In this document: positions 12,001 through 21,933 of the stretch, piece by piece | Numbering within the stretch: position 1 is the first letter of the stretch | Layout of the letters: each line of letters begins with the position of its first letter | Assembly: GCA_035048495.1 (NCBI GenBank) | Contig: CM068546.1 | Span: forward strand, 31,886,674-31,950,673 | Reading direction: 5' to 3' | Length of the DNA: 64,000 bases | Source: Euptelea pleiosperma | Taxonomy: Eukaryota; Streptophyta; Magnoliopsida; Ranunculales; Eupteleaceae | Translations under genes and position numbers: made by a program | The notes under the pieces: model-generated | What the model saw: only the letters and a program-made list of their open reading frames with translations | Databases searched by the model: none | Told to the model about the DNA's origin: nothing

Positions 12001-15000
12001 ACAAAGGAATCCAAAAAAAACCCTCCAAACTCCTAGGATGCAGAACACCAAAGAAACATAAAAGCTTTAATTCTCAAAATCATAACAGGAATAGAGGCTT
12101 CCTTTCCCTCAAAGATCCTAAAATTCCTCTCCTTCCAAATTGCCCACATCAAGGCAAAAGGAAAAATCTGCCAAAGGAATCACCCTTTCCTCGAGAAGAT
12201 GTTTGGTAAGGTACCAAGTAACATCTCTCCTACATGCTTTGGGACCACATAGCTAACACCAAAGAGGGAAAAGAATATCTGCCACACCTCAAAGGTAAAA
12301 TTGCAAAGGATCAGAACATGATCAATAGATTCAGTTGAAGGAGGTGCCCATGTTGAGGTGCATGTTGTAGGGGATTATAAGTTCTTGAATTCCTCTGATG
12401 TGCTTGTTCTTCGGCAGCTTGAGTCGACGAATTTGCAAAGGTTCTACTTTGAGAATCGGGCAGAGAATGCGACTAAGGATGTAAAGAACATAAATTTAGG
12501 AACCCCAAGTACTTATCAATGTTGAATCACCTTCGGTTTTATCTCCCAGGGATGTACCCAAAGTTGCATCGCATCTTGTTTTTGGATGATGACGTGGTGG
12601 TGCAGCGGTACTGTGATGATCGTAGCTGTAGTTGTTGCACTAAAGCCACTGCATTACTCTTTCCCAGCTTTGAAAGTTCCGAATGCAAACCTTCTTCCTC
12701 CCTTGCAATGTGTATAATATATATATAAAATATACATGCGATTTGTTTCGGTGGTGGTGGTGGCGGCAGCCATGACAAGAAAATGAATTGAGGGTGGGTT
12801 TTGGAGAGGGGAAGGTTGAATAAGTAAAGGGTATATTCAAGGGCATTTTAGTCTTTTTGACTTTAGAGTTATTAGCATATGAGTTGGACCGTGAGTCAAC
12901 AAGGGCCAGACTTAGTCGAGGGGTGTGATACAACAGTTGCAAAGTGTAAGGGGGCAATACAAATTACTTTTGCATATTGGGGGGGGACACTAAATTACCC
13001 TAATAACAATGATGAAATTTGGAATAAACTACTGAAATTTATGAAATGGTGGAAATCCAAAATGCAATGATGCACAAAATGCAATGAGACCCAAAACTAC
13101 TGCTTTGCCATTACCTGTAATTCTCTCAAATCGAAAATTACAACAGACCATAAGTCATTGGAACTGAAGCATGTGGGGTGGATATGGCATACATCAAATA
13201 ATAATATTAGCAGCAAATAGAGCTTAAACAAATAAAAATGAAGTGAATTTACCTGCCAGTAACATCTTGAGTGGAGTTTTTCAACAGAATTTCATTAGCA
13301 GATGGTAAAGGAGGCGATCCGGTCCTTTTCGGGCCCTGAAAGTTGGCAGGCTTAGCTGGAATGCTGGTTCCAGCATTACGTGAAGCAACATATGGCGCAA
13401 CTGGGGAGGGTCTCTGATGAGTTTGAGAATTAGAATCGTTGACGAGCAATTTTGGGTGATTACCCCATCGAGGAGGAGATACAGTGGCCCTGGACAAGAG
13501 AATCACCAGAAGGGATTTATTGAGATACAGTAGATTTGACATTATATAAATGCAATCATGCAAACACAGAGAGAACCCAAAACTACAGCTTTGCCATTGC
13601 TTGTATCTCTCTCAAATCGAAAATTACTACAGACCATAAGTCATTGAAACTGAAGCATGTGGGCTGGATATGGCATAATACATCAAATAAGGATAGTAGC
13701 AGCAAAGAGAGATCAAACAAAGAAAAAATGAAGTGAATTTACCTTCCAGCAACATCTTGAGTGGTGTTTCTCAAGAGAATTTCATTAGTAGACGGTAAAG
13801 GAGGCGATCGGGTTCTTTTCGAGCCTTGAAAGTTGGCAGGCTTAGCTGGAATGCTGGTTCTAGCATTACGTGAAGCAACATATGGCGCAACTGGGGAGGG
13901 CCTCGGATGAGTTTGGGAATTAGAATCATTGACGAGCAATTCTGGGTGATTACCCCATCTAGGAGGAGATACAGTGGGCCTGCACAAGAGAATCACCAGA
14001 AAAGGATTTATTGAGATACAGTAGATCTGACATTATATAAATAGAAATGTGTACAGGACTATATTTTGCATCCATGAAAGATTCAAAGGCATGCTTTGCA
14101 TGTTGCCTAATTATGCACGATCTTTGCTGTCTAATCAGTAGGCCACCTCTGGGGATGGTCCACAAACCGAAAACCATATCAATCAGCAATCTTAATCCTC
14201 AGTTAAAAAGAGGAAAACTTGGATGTCTACAAAAGTAGTGGCTTAACTGAATGGATAGGATAAAAGCCAATAACTTGGCTGCTATAATCTATTTTTATGA
14301 CTTTCAGGTTGTTGCCTATCAAAGGAGCCCTATGTGAAGAACAAGTTATGTTTCCATTGTGGACACAGAGATGTATATATGTATGTGCAGTGATGCAAGA
14401 AACGATTCGCCTAATGTGTAAATTAAAAATCCTTCACTGGATATTATTTATATTTACTAATATATTTTTGGCAGGGATTTCCACTAATAATCTTTTGGTA
14501 GACACTGATGTCATAGCCCTGGCGAGTGGTGATAATTTAGTATAGTACCACCTCATTGTCAACGCTTGGATTTGGGACTAAGACATAATACACTTTTAGT
14601 AATATTATTAGGTAATTTTCCATTTTCCATTTTTTTTGTTGTAATCACATAACTCATAAAAAGTATTGATGACAGTTTTATAATTAAAAGAAACATCACC
14701 TTCAGCTCAAGCCAAAACCACTAGCACAAAAACCGACCTGACTAACATCCATTGTAAACGTGAAGGCATAAAAAATATGGTAAATTTGATTTTATAAAGG
14801 GTTGCTACATGCTATGCAACAAGGATGTGGACACGTGCGTCGGTGTCTAACACGGCGCCTTCAAGAATCCGACACGTAGACATGTCCGCACACATGTATC
14901 ATGATATAATATTTTAGTCATATTGAAGTAAAAAATAAGAAAAGAAATATATGAAAAGTAAAAGAAAACATTTATATACGCTATGGAGCTACCCAATAAC

Positions 15001-18000
15001 ATAACGAATATAAGTAGATTTATAAGATGGTAGACTATCAAACAACTATAGTTATATTTAATAACTTGACAAGGTAATGTATGGAGAATAGAACACATTA
15101 ACCCCCCTTTAAAAATCATTTATTCAATAAAAATCATTAAAATAAAGGGTGACAGTGACACTGCCAAACGTGTCAGGATGTGTGTTGGGATGTCTTGACA
15201 CACATGCCCAACAATGAGAAAAATCCTAAAAGTCGTGTCCTTGTTACATGGGCTACTTGTAAATTTGACAATGGCAACATCATAACAAATGGAAAATATA
15301 TAATCACTAACTACAAAACCATCGTTGCACTGACTTTACATAAGGTACCCTCACGAACAAAAACAAAAATATCCCTTGTAGACAAAGACAACTTTTTATG
15401 AAGTACAATACTATCAGACTGCTTACTAAACCAGTCTTCTTTTACGATAAGTGCTTTCTGAACCAGTTATACTTTTATACTTACCGACTACATCCTCACA
15501 TAAAAATCAAAACCACCTCATTACTAAATTAAACTAAACGCCAGTCATCCATGAAATTTGTTGCACAAAAAATATTCCAGTGAAGAATTAAAACATTTGC
15601 CCATGTGATGAACACACACGCTCCATGAAGATTGTTGTACAAAAAAAAAGTCCAATGAAGATTTATGAAACAAACACGCCTACACCCATGAACATGTGAA
15701 TATGCACAGGTTAAGTATGGATGCATAAACATATGTCTGTGTTAATCTATGTATCTATGCATCAGGCACAAGGCGCACTTAAGGCGCTAGGACCCCTAAT
15801 GCCTGAGGCGCAAGGCGAGGCACGCGCCTAACTGAAGCAAGGCGCAACATTAAAAATTATAATAATAAATACTAAAAAATTAAGAAAAATAACAAAACTA
15901 GTAATCAATAGGTTATATATATAATATAAAAAACTTTATCATTTTTTCTATTTTTTCAAAATTTACCAGAAAATGATGCACCTAGTGCGTCATTTATTGC
16001 TTAATTTTGTTTTTTAAGAAATATCAGCATATATGATGGATACGTCCAGGATACATGTTGGTACCGTGTCCCATACCCCTATCTGTGTTGTACTGTGTCA
16101 ACACGGGTACAATGGGGGTACAGGTATTCGAGTATCATAGGTTCTAGTTAACATTGTCATTATCTAAATACAAAACAAGTAATCAAAAAGCCATAATTTT
16201 TGCCCATCCCTAGTTGGACATATATACCAAAATTCATCCTGATTAGTAATTTATGTCCGTTGTATTAGTCTTTTTCATGGCTTATTTTCAACCCTGGATT
16301 TCTAGCATTATTGGGGTACTAAGATTCAAAGGTTATGAATCACTAATCTGACCCATTTTTGTCTTTCTAGTGATAGGCCAAACATCCATACAATCAGTAG
16401 CCTCTAATAGTATAGTATGCCATGAGGCTCACACTGTTGGTCCGTCATCAACTTTTATGTACACCATCATAAAAGAAATTTCTTTCACAAGTTGGAATGT
16501 TAAAATGTTGAATGACCAAAACACCCCTATAAAGTAAAAAAAATTCAAAAAATGAAAGAAACAATGTTTGTAAATTTAAGGAATTAGACGGCCATATTAG
16601 GAATTAGGATTTTTTATTTTAAAATTAAAAAAAAAAAAAATAGGTCTTTTAGTGAGGCGCCTGGACTGCGGCGCACGCCTTGACCATTTCAAGGCACCTT
16701 AGGTGTGCCTTGACTACAGACTATGGATGTGTTAAGTGTCTGGTGATATAAACAATATATTACACAAAATGAACTCAGACAACTTGTAAAGTATTTTGCA
16801 AGACCCCATATTTTTACCAGTCACCTATATCAAAGGACAGTATATAGAAGATTTTAAGATTGATATAGTTGAGGAAAACGAAAGGAGGGAAACAAACAAG
16901 AAAGAAAACGTCAAAGGTTGCACGTGAACTTACGGGTAAGAAAGACCATCAACAGAAGGGTTGCTTCCAAAAGCCAAAGGAGGGGACCGCACTCTCTGAG
17001 GAGCTTCAGGAACCCCATTATCAAACAAAAAATCTGCGCGAGTTCCCAATCTACCAAAGAAAATGAGAAGAGCTTAACACAGTGATAACCAAATTGGATG
17101 GCTACAAGTTTTGACACATGAAAGAGCAGCTAATAAATAACTTCAAAACACAAATTAAATACTAGGGCGAAACCGTAGAAAAGCAACCTCCAAGACCAAA
17201 TAAAGTGTGGCGTTTCACCAAAGCTTGTGAATGGGCATTTCAACCTTCAAATTAGGGTTTTCGACAATCCAATACTATAGTATAAGCATTTCAGACTTCA
17301 AACCCATTAAGGGATTTAATAATTCTTCAAAATGAAAATGGGTATGAACCTACTACACCAGTCCTTCAAAAATGTATCTAAAGAAATCGACACCTGCCAC
17401 GACAAAATCAACCTTGCGATCTTATATTCTCAAAACGAGTCATTAGATTTCCACCCACCACAATTTACGGGTTCATTAAAATCCTTTTCAAGTGAGTACA
17501 AGGGCATGTTTGGATCATCATTTTCACTCAATAAGACTATTAAATGTATCTTGTTGGGGGCAAAAATGGCGATTCAAACAGGTTTTAAGTGTTCAAAATT
17601 ACAACATAAGGGATCCCCAAATCCATGAATATGTAAAATAAGAGAGACAATTTTTTAAGAAAGAAATCTATGATTACAATGACAACAAAAACAACAATGT
17701 TTTCACAATGAGATAAAGAATAAGACATGTTTGGATTGTCATTTTCATGCCAAAAACTAGATGTCTTTAACATCTTTTTTTTTTATCAAAAATTCTCTTC
17801 AGGCAAAAAAAAATGGCGATCCAAACATTCCCCAAGTCTTGCTTGTTCTCTTAAATCCTATTAGTTAGTATAACTCTTGCACCAAATACAACCAAAAATT
17901 CCTGTATTTGGGTCCATTAATACCAAAAATTAGGTTTTGTTGCTGTATATATGGCTGAAAACCCTTCAAAAAAAAATCTTGGGTAAATTCTCATACCACT

Positions 18001-18290
18001 CCAAAACCGGAAAACGGATGCAAAAACAGAGAGAAACCCAGATAATAGAATTGATCAAAGAAACAATTGAAGAAACGGTAGATGAGGGAAAGAAAATAGA
18101 TAAGTAAAGAAAGAAAGAGATAAATGAAAGCGCAGTGATGCGAAGAGTAGTACCTTGGTGATCGTTGTAGAGCTGCGCTGTTGTTAAAAGGGATTAGTGT
18201 GGAGGGGGGACGAGGAAAATTCCCGAATTGGGTCTGTGCTTTAGGAGGGATAGAAGGGCCTGAGTTCTTGCCAAAGCCCTCGAACGCCAT
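1..18290 (-). CDS. SAC3B: SAC3/GANP-family protein, SAC3B-like (3' end beyond left edge)
   Basis: Plant SAC3B-like scaffold of the TREX-2 mRNA-export complex at nuclear pores (family knowledge). Exons in transcript order on the minus strand: 18154-18290, 16934-17050, 13743-13979, 13253-13489, 8839-8970, 8121-8363, 7794-8024, 7450-7694, 7051-7151, 6720-6935, 5603-5830, 5429-5520, 5252-5345, 2080-2172, 1178-1959, 985-1099, then 348 to beyond base 1. All junctions have GT/AG and phases agree throughout. The start is [12 protein letters not shown]. The SAC3 core begins with [13 protein letters not shown] at 7450/7151, continues through [16 protein letters not shown] and [19 protein letters not shown], and ends with [10 protein letters not shown] then [13 protein letters not shown] basic stretch [17 protein letters not shown] lies in 985-1099. 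The last visible exon contains [13 protein letters not shown] and [10 protein letters not shown]. Exons 2-7 are repeated copies of one exon type. Family assignment is confident; the SAC3B rather than SAC3A call rests on remembered similarity. Confidence 0.92.
349..984 (-). other. Last visible SAC3B-like intron
   Basis: Intron between exon 985-1099 and the terminal partial exon. The donor reads GTAAGC next to 985 and the acceptor lies next to 348. It is AT-rich and I recognise no mobile element in it. Confidence 0.6.
3290..4018. repeat. Dispersed repeat R, copy 1 (ends near TATGTAAC / CCTTGTTACATA)
   Basis: Similar to 14808-15250 and 51925-52712. Shared landmarks are the left ...TCTAACACG...CCGACAC tract, a central gaaatatatgaaaagtaaaag, and a right CATGTCCTTGTTACAT. 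The ends are roughly inverted, so a non-autonomous DNA transposon is likely. This copy is interrupted at 3578-3770. Confidence 0.6.
3578..3770. mobile_element. 193-bp insertion with 5-bp target duplication
   Basis: Absent from the other two copies of repeat R. It starts TGTGTGTGCC, ends GACCACACA, and is bounded by GAAGA at 3573-3577 and 3771-3775. TG...CA ends plus a 5-bp duplication fit a very short solo LTR, but no partner was found to prove this. Confidence 0.6.
4040..4330 (+). mobile_element. LINE 3'-end fragment
   Basis: A broken reading frame carries [11 protein letters not shown], then [12 protein letters not shown], and then an untranslated tail. This is the usual C-terminal tail of plant L1-type ORF2 (the ...WKERNxRIFEDKE... 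motif). It sits in a SAC3B-like intron and is 5'-truncated. Confidence 0.6.
4590..4870. repeat. MITE remnant, GGTGAGGATGATCTCC family
   Basis: Contains inverted copies of a ctgatttttggtgaggatga-type block near its two ends, as in the sharply bounded elements at 24518-24881 and 40916-41281. The outer ends are diverged and no target duplication is clear. Confidence 0.5.
6280..6560. repeat. Low-complexity GATCC element, CATGGTTT-like ends
   Basis: Begins near CAGGGTTCGAAGTCTCGG and ends with GATTTCGAACCATG, an imperfect inverted pair. The interior is built from GATCCGGATC and repeated GATCCA words. It resembles the 8-bp-duplication family elsewhere in the window, but the flanks match only partly, so the borders are uncertain. 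Confidence 0.5.
7794..8363 (-). repeat. Duplicated exons, type B copies 3 and 4
   Basis: Two exons, 8121-8363 (243 bp, [19 protein letters not shown]) and 7794-8024 (231 bp, [19 protein letters not shown]). Each ends in a block of the form [11 protein letters not shown]. All six repeated exons have lengths divisible by three and identical phase, so loss or gain of any one keeps the reading frame. These two are more diverged from each other than copies 1 and 2 are. Confidence 0.83.
8839..8970 (-). repeat. Duplicated exon, type A copy 2 (SAC3B-like exon 5)
   Basis: 132-bp exon encoding [12 protein letters not shown] and [12 protein letters not shown], phase 2 on both sides. It matches type A copy 1 closely in its first two thirds and then diverges. 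It can also be aligned with the type B exons through the shared RLGxR and R-x-RSPPL blocks, so A and B are probably one exon family. Confidence 0.82.
9580..10397. mobile_element. CATGGTTT-type element, GGCGTAGCCTC interior (818 bp)
   Basis: Starts CAAGGTTTAAAA and ends TTTTTAAACCATG. The flanks TGTTCAAC (9572-9579) and TGTTAAAC (10398-10405) form an 8-bp duplication with one mismatch. The interior is rich in GCCTC/GAGGC words at both ends with AT-rich DNA between. Its right end and adjoining intron were later duplicated in tandem. It lies in the SAC3B-like intron between exons 4 and 5. Confidence 0.72.
10335..10750. repeat. Tandem duplication of about 215 bp
   Basis: 10335-10535 is repeated at about 10550-10750, including the right end of the GGCGT element (TTTTTAAACCATGTGTTAAAC), a ggtgtactgtcaagcat block and a catAATACAGTAATTCCCAT block. 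The duplication is younger than the element insertion because it copied the element terminus together with host flank. Confidence 0.75.
11600..12700 (+). pseudogene. Galacturonosyltransferase (GAUT) fragment captured by MULE
   Basis: Encodes [20 protein letters not shown] and then [16 protein letters not shown] (11716-11840). After the LINE it resumes with [20 protein letters not shown] and FLDDDVVVQ (12519-12610). These match the GT8 domain of plant GAUT/GATL enzymes, which build pectin in the Golgi; the DDD here is the metal-binding DxD region. The piece is frameshifted after 11860 and lacks most of the protein, so it is non-coding or chimeric at best. The strand is opposite to the host SAC3B-like gene. 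Confidence 0.8.
11889..12336 (-). mobile_element. 5'-truncated LINE inserted in the captured GAUT fragment
   Basis: Bounded by an 18-bp target duplication GAAGGAGGTGCCCATGTT at 11871-11888 and 12337-12354. On the minus strand it encodes [20 protein letters not shown], the C-terminal end of plant L1 ORF2, and ends in an A tail (T run at about 11887-11895 on the plus strand). Length is 448 bp. Confidence 0.85.
13076..13555 (-). repeat. Duplicated exon unit, type B copy 2 (exon 13253-13489 plus flanks)
   Basis: Direct tandem partner of 13566-14045. The 237-bp exon encodes [18 protein letters not shown] and [18 protein letters not shown]. Length and phase equal copy 1, the splice sites are conserved, and the differences are scattered substitutions with no frameshift. 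Confidence 0.88.
13566..14045 (-). repeat. Duplicated exon unit, type B copy 1 (exon 13743-13979 plus flanks)
   Basis: The 237-bp exon encodes [18 protein letters not shown] and then [18 protein letters not shown]. It lies in a unit of about 480-490 bp repeated directly at 13076-13555. Exon and flanking intron (for example the shared cagaccataagtcattg) are both highly similar, and corresponding points are 490 bp apart. This is the youngest step in the exon expansion. Confidence 0.88.
14808..15250. repeat. Dispersed repeat R, copy 2
   Basis: Uninterrupted copy of the repeat at 3290-4018. The left end GCTATGCAACAAGGA and right end TCCTTGTTACATG are approximate inverses. It lies in the SAC3B-like intron between exons 2 and 3. 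Confidence 0.6.
15765..16715. repeat. AGGCGC-rich low-complexity element
   Basis: The left arm (15765-15845) repeats AAGGCGC/GAGGCGC and the right arm (16655-16715) has GCGCCT/GCACGCC in inverse order. AT-rich DNA and a TACCGTGTCCCATACC-type patch (16020-16130) lie between. It looks like a cousin of the GGCGTAGCC element at 9580-10397. No target duplication was found. Confidence 0.45.
16934..17050 (-). repeat. Duplicated exon, type A copy 1 (SAC3B-like exon 2)
   Basis: 117-bp exon, phase 2 on both sides, encoding [12 protein letters not shown] and then [12 protein letters not shown]. Its downstream partner, type A copy 2, is at 8839-8970. Intron sequence beyond the acceptor is also shared: both copies carry an agaagagctta tract just outside the exon, and similar intron words continue for about 250 bp. 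The duplication therefore took flanking intron with it. Confidence 0.85.
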
Positions 18291-18867
18291 TAACGCGTCA
18301 GACGGATGTTTCCTTGCAAAGCTGAAGCTCTCTCTACTACAGAAGGATATTGTAACTTACTGAAATAACCCTAATTCCTTCGGAAACTACAAGAACACCC
18401 CAACTTCCTTTCGTAAGGCCATCCTTCTAAATAACCGACCTTTGATGCGGACGTCCGTTTCAAAACTTTGATACACCCTTCCCCTCAAATGATACGTGGC
18501 AGTATGGCACACTCTTTTGGGTCCACTGAATGTTTGGGCTGGAGAAAATTCACTCTAACCCATGAAAATGTATCATGTTGGTACTGTCTTCGGGCCCACT
18601 AACCCATGAATGATTGGCCCACCTTGATGGACCCACACCCTGACAATCAGAATTGGTGATCTCTAGCCATTCGATCTGAGTACCCAAAAAAGTTCTGGAA
18701 TACAGTGCTCAAATCAAATGGCTATAGATCACCTATCAGACTGATTCTTGGTGTGTAGGTCCGTCAATGGGTGGGCCGATTATTCATGAATGTAGTTGGG
18801 CCACTAAAATTTTGCCAAATAGTGATTTCTAGCCAGCATCGTGAACTTGACTTTTTCTTTTGGGTCG

Positions 18868-19190
18868 GACTCCAGGGACCCCCATTTATGACCCCCATGT
18901 TTTACCCCCACTTTGGCGGACCCACATAGAAGATGAATCAATGGCTGATTTTTGGTGAGGATCTCCTCACCATATAGATCACCCCTACAAAAAAATCAGC
19001 CCGTTCTGAAATTTCTAACCCCGTCAAATGTGGTTTTCAAGTTACACGGTAAAAATTGACCGTTCATAATACTTCAACTTCTAAACCACTCTATGAATAT
19101 CAGAATGATCTGAATTTTTGTGAGGACGATCTCCTCACCATAGATATCATCCTCACCAAAAATCATCCATCGATTCATCTTTTAAAGTAA
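18868..19190. repeat. MITE of the GGGTCGGGCTC family (eroded)
   Basis: Starts near gggtcggactccaggga and carries the inverted gatgaatcaatggctgattt / ccatcgattcatctttta blocks, as in 24518-24881. The right terminus has decayed. Confidence 0.6.
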
Positions 19191-19924
19191 ATCCCTATTC
19201 TCTCTCTCCCACAAAGTTCAAACCCCAAATTTCCTTATATTGATTTTTTTTTTTTTTTTTAATTTCAGCTGAAAAAAAATGAAGTCCCATGCGAGTTAGT
19301 GTCTGAATCCATTTAACTTGCCTGCTGGTTTTGAAGAGTCCATGCAACACAGGTAGCAAGGTTATTGCAAAAGAAATGAATTTTGAAGAATGGGGTCATT
19401 TTTGGAGCAAACAATGCAATAGTAGCACGAAGGAGTTAGAGAGAACCATTCGAACTCGCGGAATCGATGGGCCCAAGTGTGATGGAAGAGTCAACTTTTC
19501 TAGAGCCAGGATCCATTGAAGGGGAGCGCCTAGTCTCATCTCAGTGTGTGTCTCGTTGTCGCTCATGTGTAAGGTGCGAGTCGAGCTGAGTCACAGAGCT
19601 CTTTTCATAGGCAGCCCACTCAATCTTGTTAGTTATTATGGAGAGCCTTTTGTTATTCTTCAAACCCTTGTTCCAAAGTTGAAGACAAGTGTATTTTTAT
19701 CCTTTAATAAAAAAAATCCGTGATCAATGGGGCAGGGGGTTTGTACCCAAAGAGCTGGGTTCAAGTCCAGTTCTCATTGGGGGTTGGCTCAAGGGTTACC
19801 CCCCTTACAAAAAAATTGGTAATCAACTCGGGTCAACACTGGTCAAATGACAGTGGACCAAATCATAGGGGTATTTCAAAATTCAAAGATAACATGAGGA
19901 TATGTCAAAAGGCTCAGGCTATGA

Positions 19925-20120
19925 GGACCCCCTTTTTCTGACCCCTCTCAGTGTTCGTGCCCATGGATCTCACAAATCCAACGGTGGTTTTCAATGCCTC
20001 AAAAAGTGAAAAAGTGATTACAGCTCAACGCTGACAACCACCATTGGATACTTGAAATCCACGGCTGAGCACACGAATAGCAAGAGGGGTCATAAAGAAG
20101 GGGGTCCCCTGAGCCCGAGT
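19925..20120. repeat. MITE, GACCCCTCTTGG family
   Basis: Inverted pair ggacccccttttctgacccc / ggggtcataaagaagggggt, with an interior of ccacggtgg-type words and aaaaagtgaaaaagtg. The same design occurs at 37757-37973 and 23377-23652. Its ends share the GGGTCGGGCTC...GGGACCC motif with the 24518 family. Confidence 0.6.
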
Positions 20121-20496
20121 AAACCTTCTGTCACAATGTTGTGACAAATGCTTTTGTCACAATGCACGATACGAGCCACGTGGCATACTCTCAGTGGATT
20201 TTGACCGTATGGATGTTTGGCCAGTCCCTCGATGGACCTGTAAACCAAAAGTCAGCATGATTAGTGATTTCTAAGCGATTCAATTGAAGTTATTTTCATG
20301 GGTTGATTTTAACGGTGGGAATTTGAACATTATTGAGCGTTATTTGGGTGCAAAGATCCAAAGGTTGTAAATCACTAATCAGGTTGATTTTTGGTTTGCG
20401 GTTCCACTGAGGGACTGGCCAAACATTCATACGGTCAACGTCCACTAAGAATGTGCCATGTGGCTTGTATTGTGCGTTGTGACAAAAGTTTTACAC
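20121..20496. repeat. TIR element, GAGCCACGTGGCA family
   Basis: The outer parts are cttctgtcacaatgttgtgac on the left and gttgtgacaaaagttttac on the right. Inside are acgagccacgtggcat and gccatgtggcttgt, then paired gtatggatgtttggccag and ctggccaaacattcatac. It lies directly beside a family-2 MITE ending at about 20120, an arrangement repeated at 23377-24056. Confidence 0.6.
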
Positions 20497-21500
20497 CATG
20501 ATCCCGACCCTAGTAAAAAATTCCCTAAATTAGAGTAAAACTTGCATGACCAATGGTGGTTAGGTATCTACCAGACCATTCATAATACCAATGACGCGTG
20601 GCTCTTTTTTACGACACCATATCCTCCAGCTAACTCTCTTAACTCAGGTTTGTTTAGGCATACGTAAGTTTTCAGTTGATTAAATGCTCTTATAGACACA
20701 GACCAACGACTGTATGGATGTCTCATCCTGGATAAACGTCCCCACAATATCAGCCACGTGGCACATGCTGACAGAAGACTGGATATTTAGCCTATCTCGA
20801 GGTGGACTGACATACCAAAGCCTGATCAGTGATTTCAAACATTTGGATCTTTATAGCTCAGACTAGGGGCCGCATGTTTGATGCAAGTGACCTTACACGT
20901 GGCACACTTTTAGAGAGAATTTGTACACAACCTGATGTATATTTTTTACCGTAGATTTTGAGAATAGTTTTGGGTACAAAGATCCAAAGGTTTAAAATCA
21001 CAATCTAGTTGATTTTTGGCCAATGACAAAACAACACCACCATGTGCTCCACGGACCTTAGACCATTTGATCATTACTATTTTAATCATGGACCGGAAAT
21101 CTAAGTAGAATAGTTTTTCTTTATAGATTTTTAGAAGTTGAATTTTGATACCATTGGTGAAGGACCATATAAGCCACATGGCACACTCTTAGTGACCAAT
21201 GACCGCATGAATGTTTGGTCCATCTTTATTTAGACCTACGTACCAAAATTCAATCTGATCTATAATTTTTATTCGTTGGATTAGAGTCTTTTGGATTGTT
21301 TAGTTTTAATTGAAGATTTCCAGCACTATTTGTCGTACTCACATCCAAAGGTTAGAAATCACTCACCGAGCCTCTTTTCTTAGGCACGTTTACCTAGTGA
21401 TGGGACAACATCCATACAGTCAATAGTCTCTAAAAATGTGCCATGTGACTTACACGGTTATGTCGCGTCAACATTGATGGTGGATAATGGATAGGGTCGT

Positions 21501-21888
21501 GATGTAACAAGGTATACCTGAGATCTTTTCATTAGCGGAAGGGGCATTTTTGGTAGTCACCACTGCCATCTGGGCCTACTGACCGCATGCATGTTTAGCC
21601 CCCCTTTAATAGACATTCATACAAAAAATCAGCTTGTTTAATGATTTGTAGCCGTTGGGTTTAGTACTCAAAAATGGTTGTATTCAACGGCTATAAGAAC
21701 ACCTTAAATGGTGCTAAAAAGTGTTAAAATCTAATGGTTATAGATTACCGATTAAGGTGACTTTTGGTATGTATATCCACCAAGGGGTGAGATAAACATC
21801 CAAACGGTCAATGAGCCTGGATGGCAGCGGTGACTACCAAAAATATCGCTTCCGCAAATGAACAGTTTCAAGCATACCTTGTTACATC
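21501..21888. repeat. TIR element, first of a tandem pair
   Basis: Starts gatgtaacaaggtatacct and ends agcataccttgttacatc, with a second inverted block tggtagtcaccactgccatc / ggcagcggtgactaccaaaa. It is nearly the same as the element at 21934-22322, 433 bp away. Confidence 0.72.
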
Positions 21889-21933
21889 TTTTTCCTAATG
21901 GATATACTCGTCAAAGGTTTTTTTTTGGGTCGT

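Larger units (their letters stand above)
11001..13000. mobile_element. Pack-MULE-like element carrying a GAUT gene fragment
   Basis: Exactly 2000 bp, flanked by a perfect 9-bp duplication TAATAACAA (10992-11000 and 13001-13009). Long TIRs of about 165 bp (11001-11163 and 12836-13000 reversed) begin GGGTAATTTTGTGTTCCCCC and GGGTAATTTAGTGTCCCCCC and share GACTCACGGTCCAAC-like and TAACTCTAAAGTCAAAAAGA blocks. Long TIRs plus a 9-bp duplication are hallmarks of Mutator-like elements (family knowledge). No transposase is visible, and the interior is a captured gene piece. A LINE later inserted inside it. Confidence 0.88.

Noticed and set aside
12519..12728. Independent GAUT gene
   Set aside because: Only short GT8 pieces with frameshifts, enclosed by MULE TIRs and broken by a LINE.
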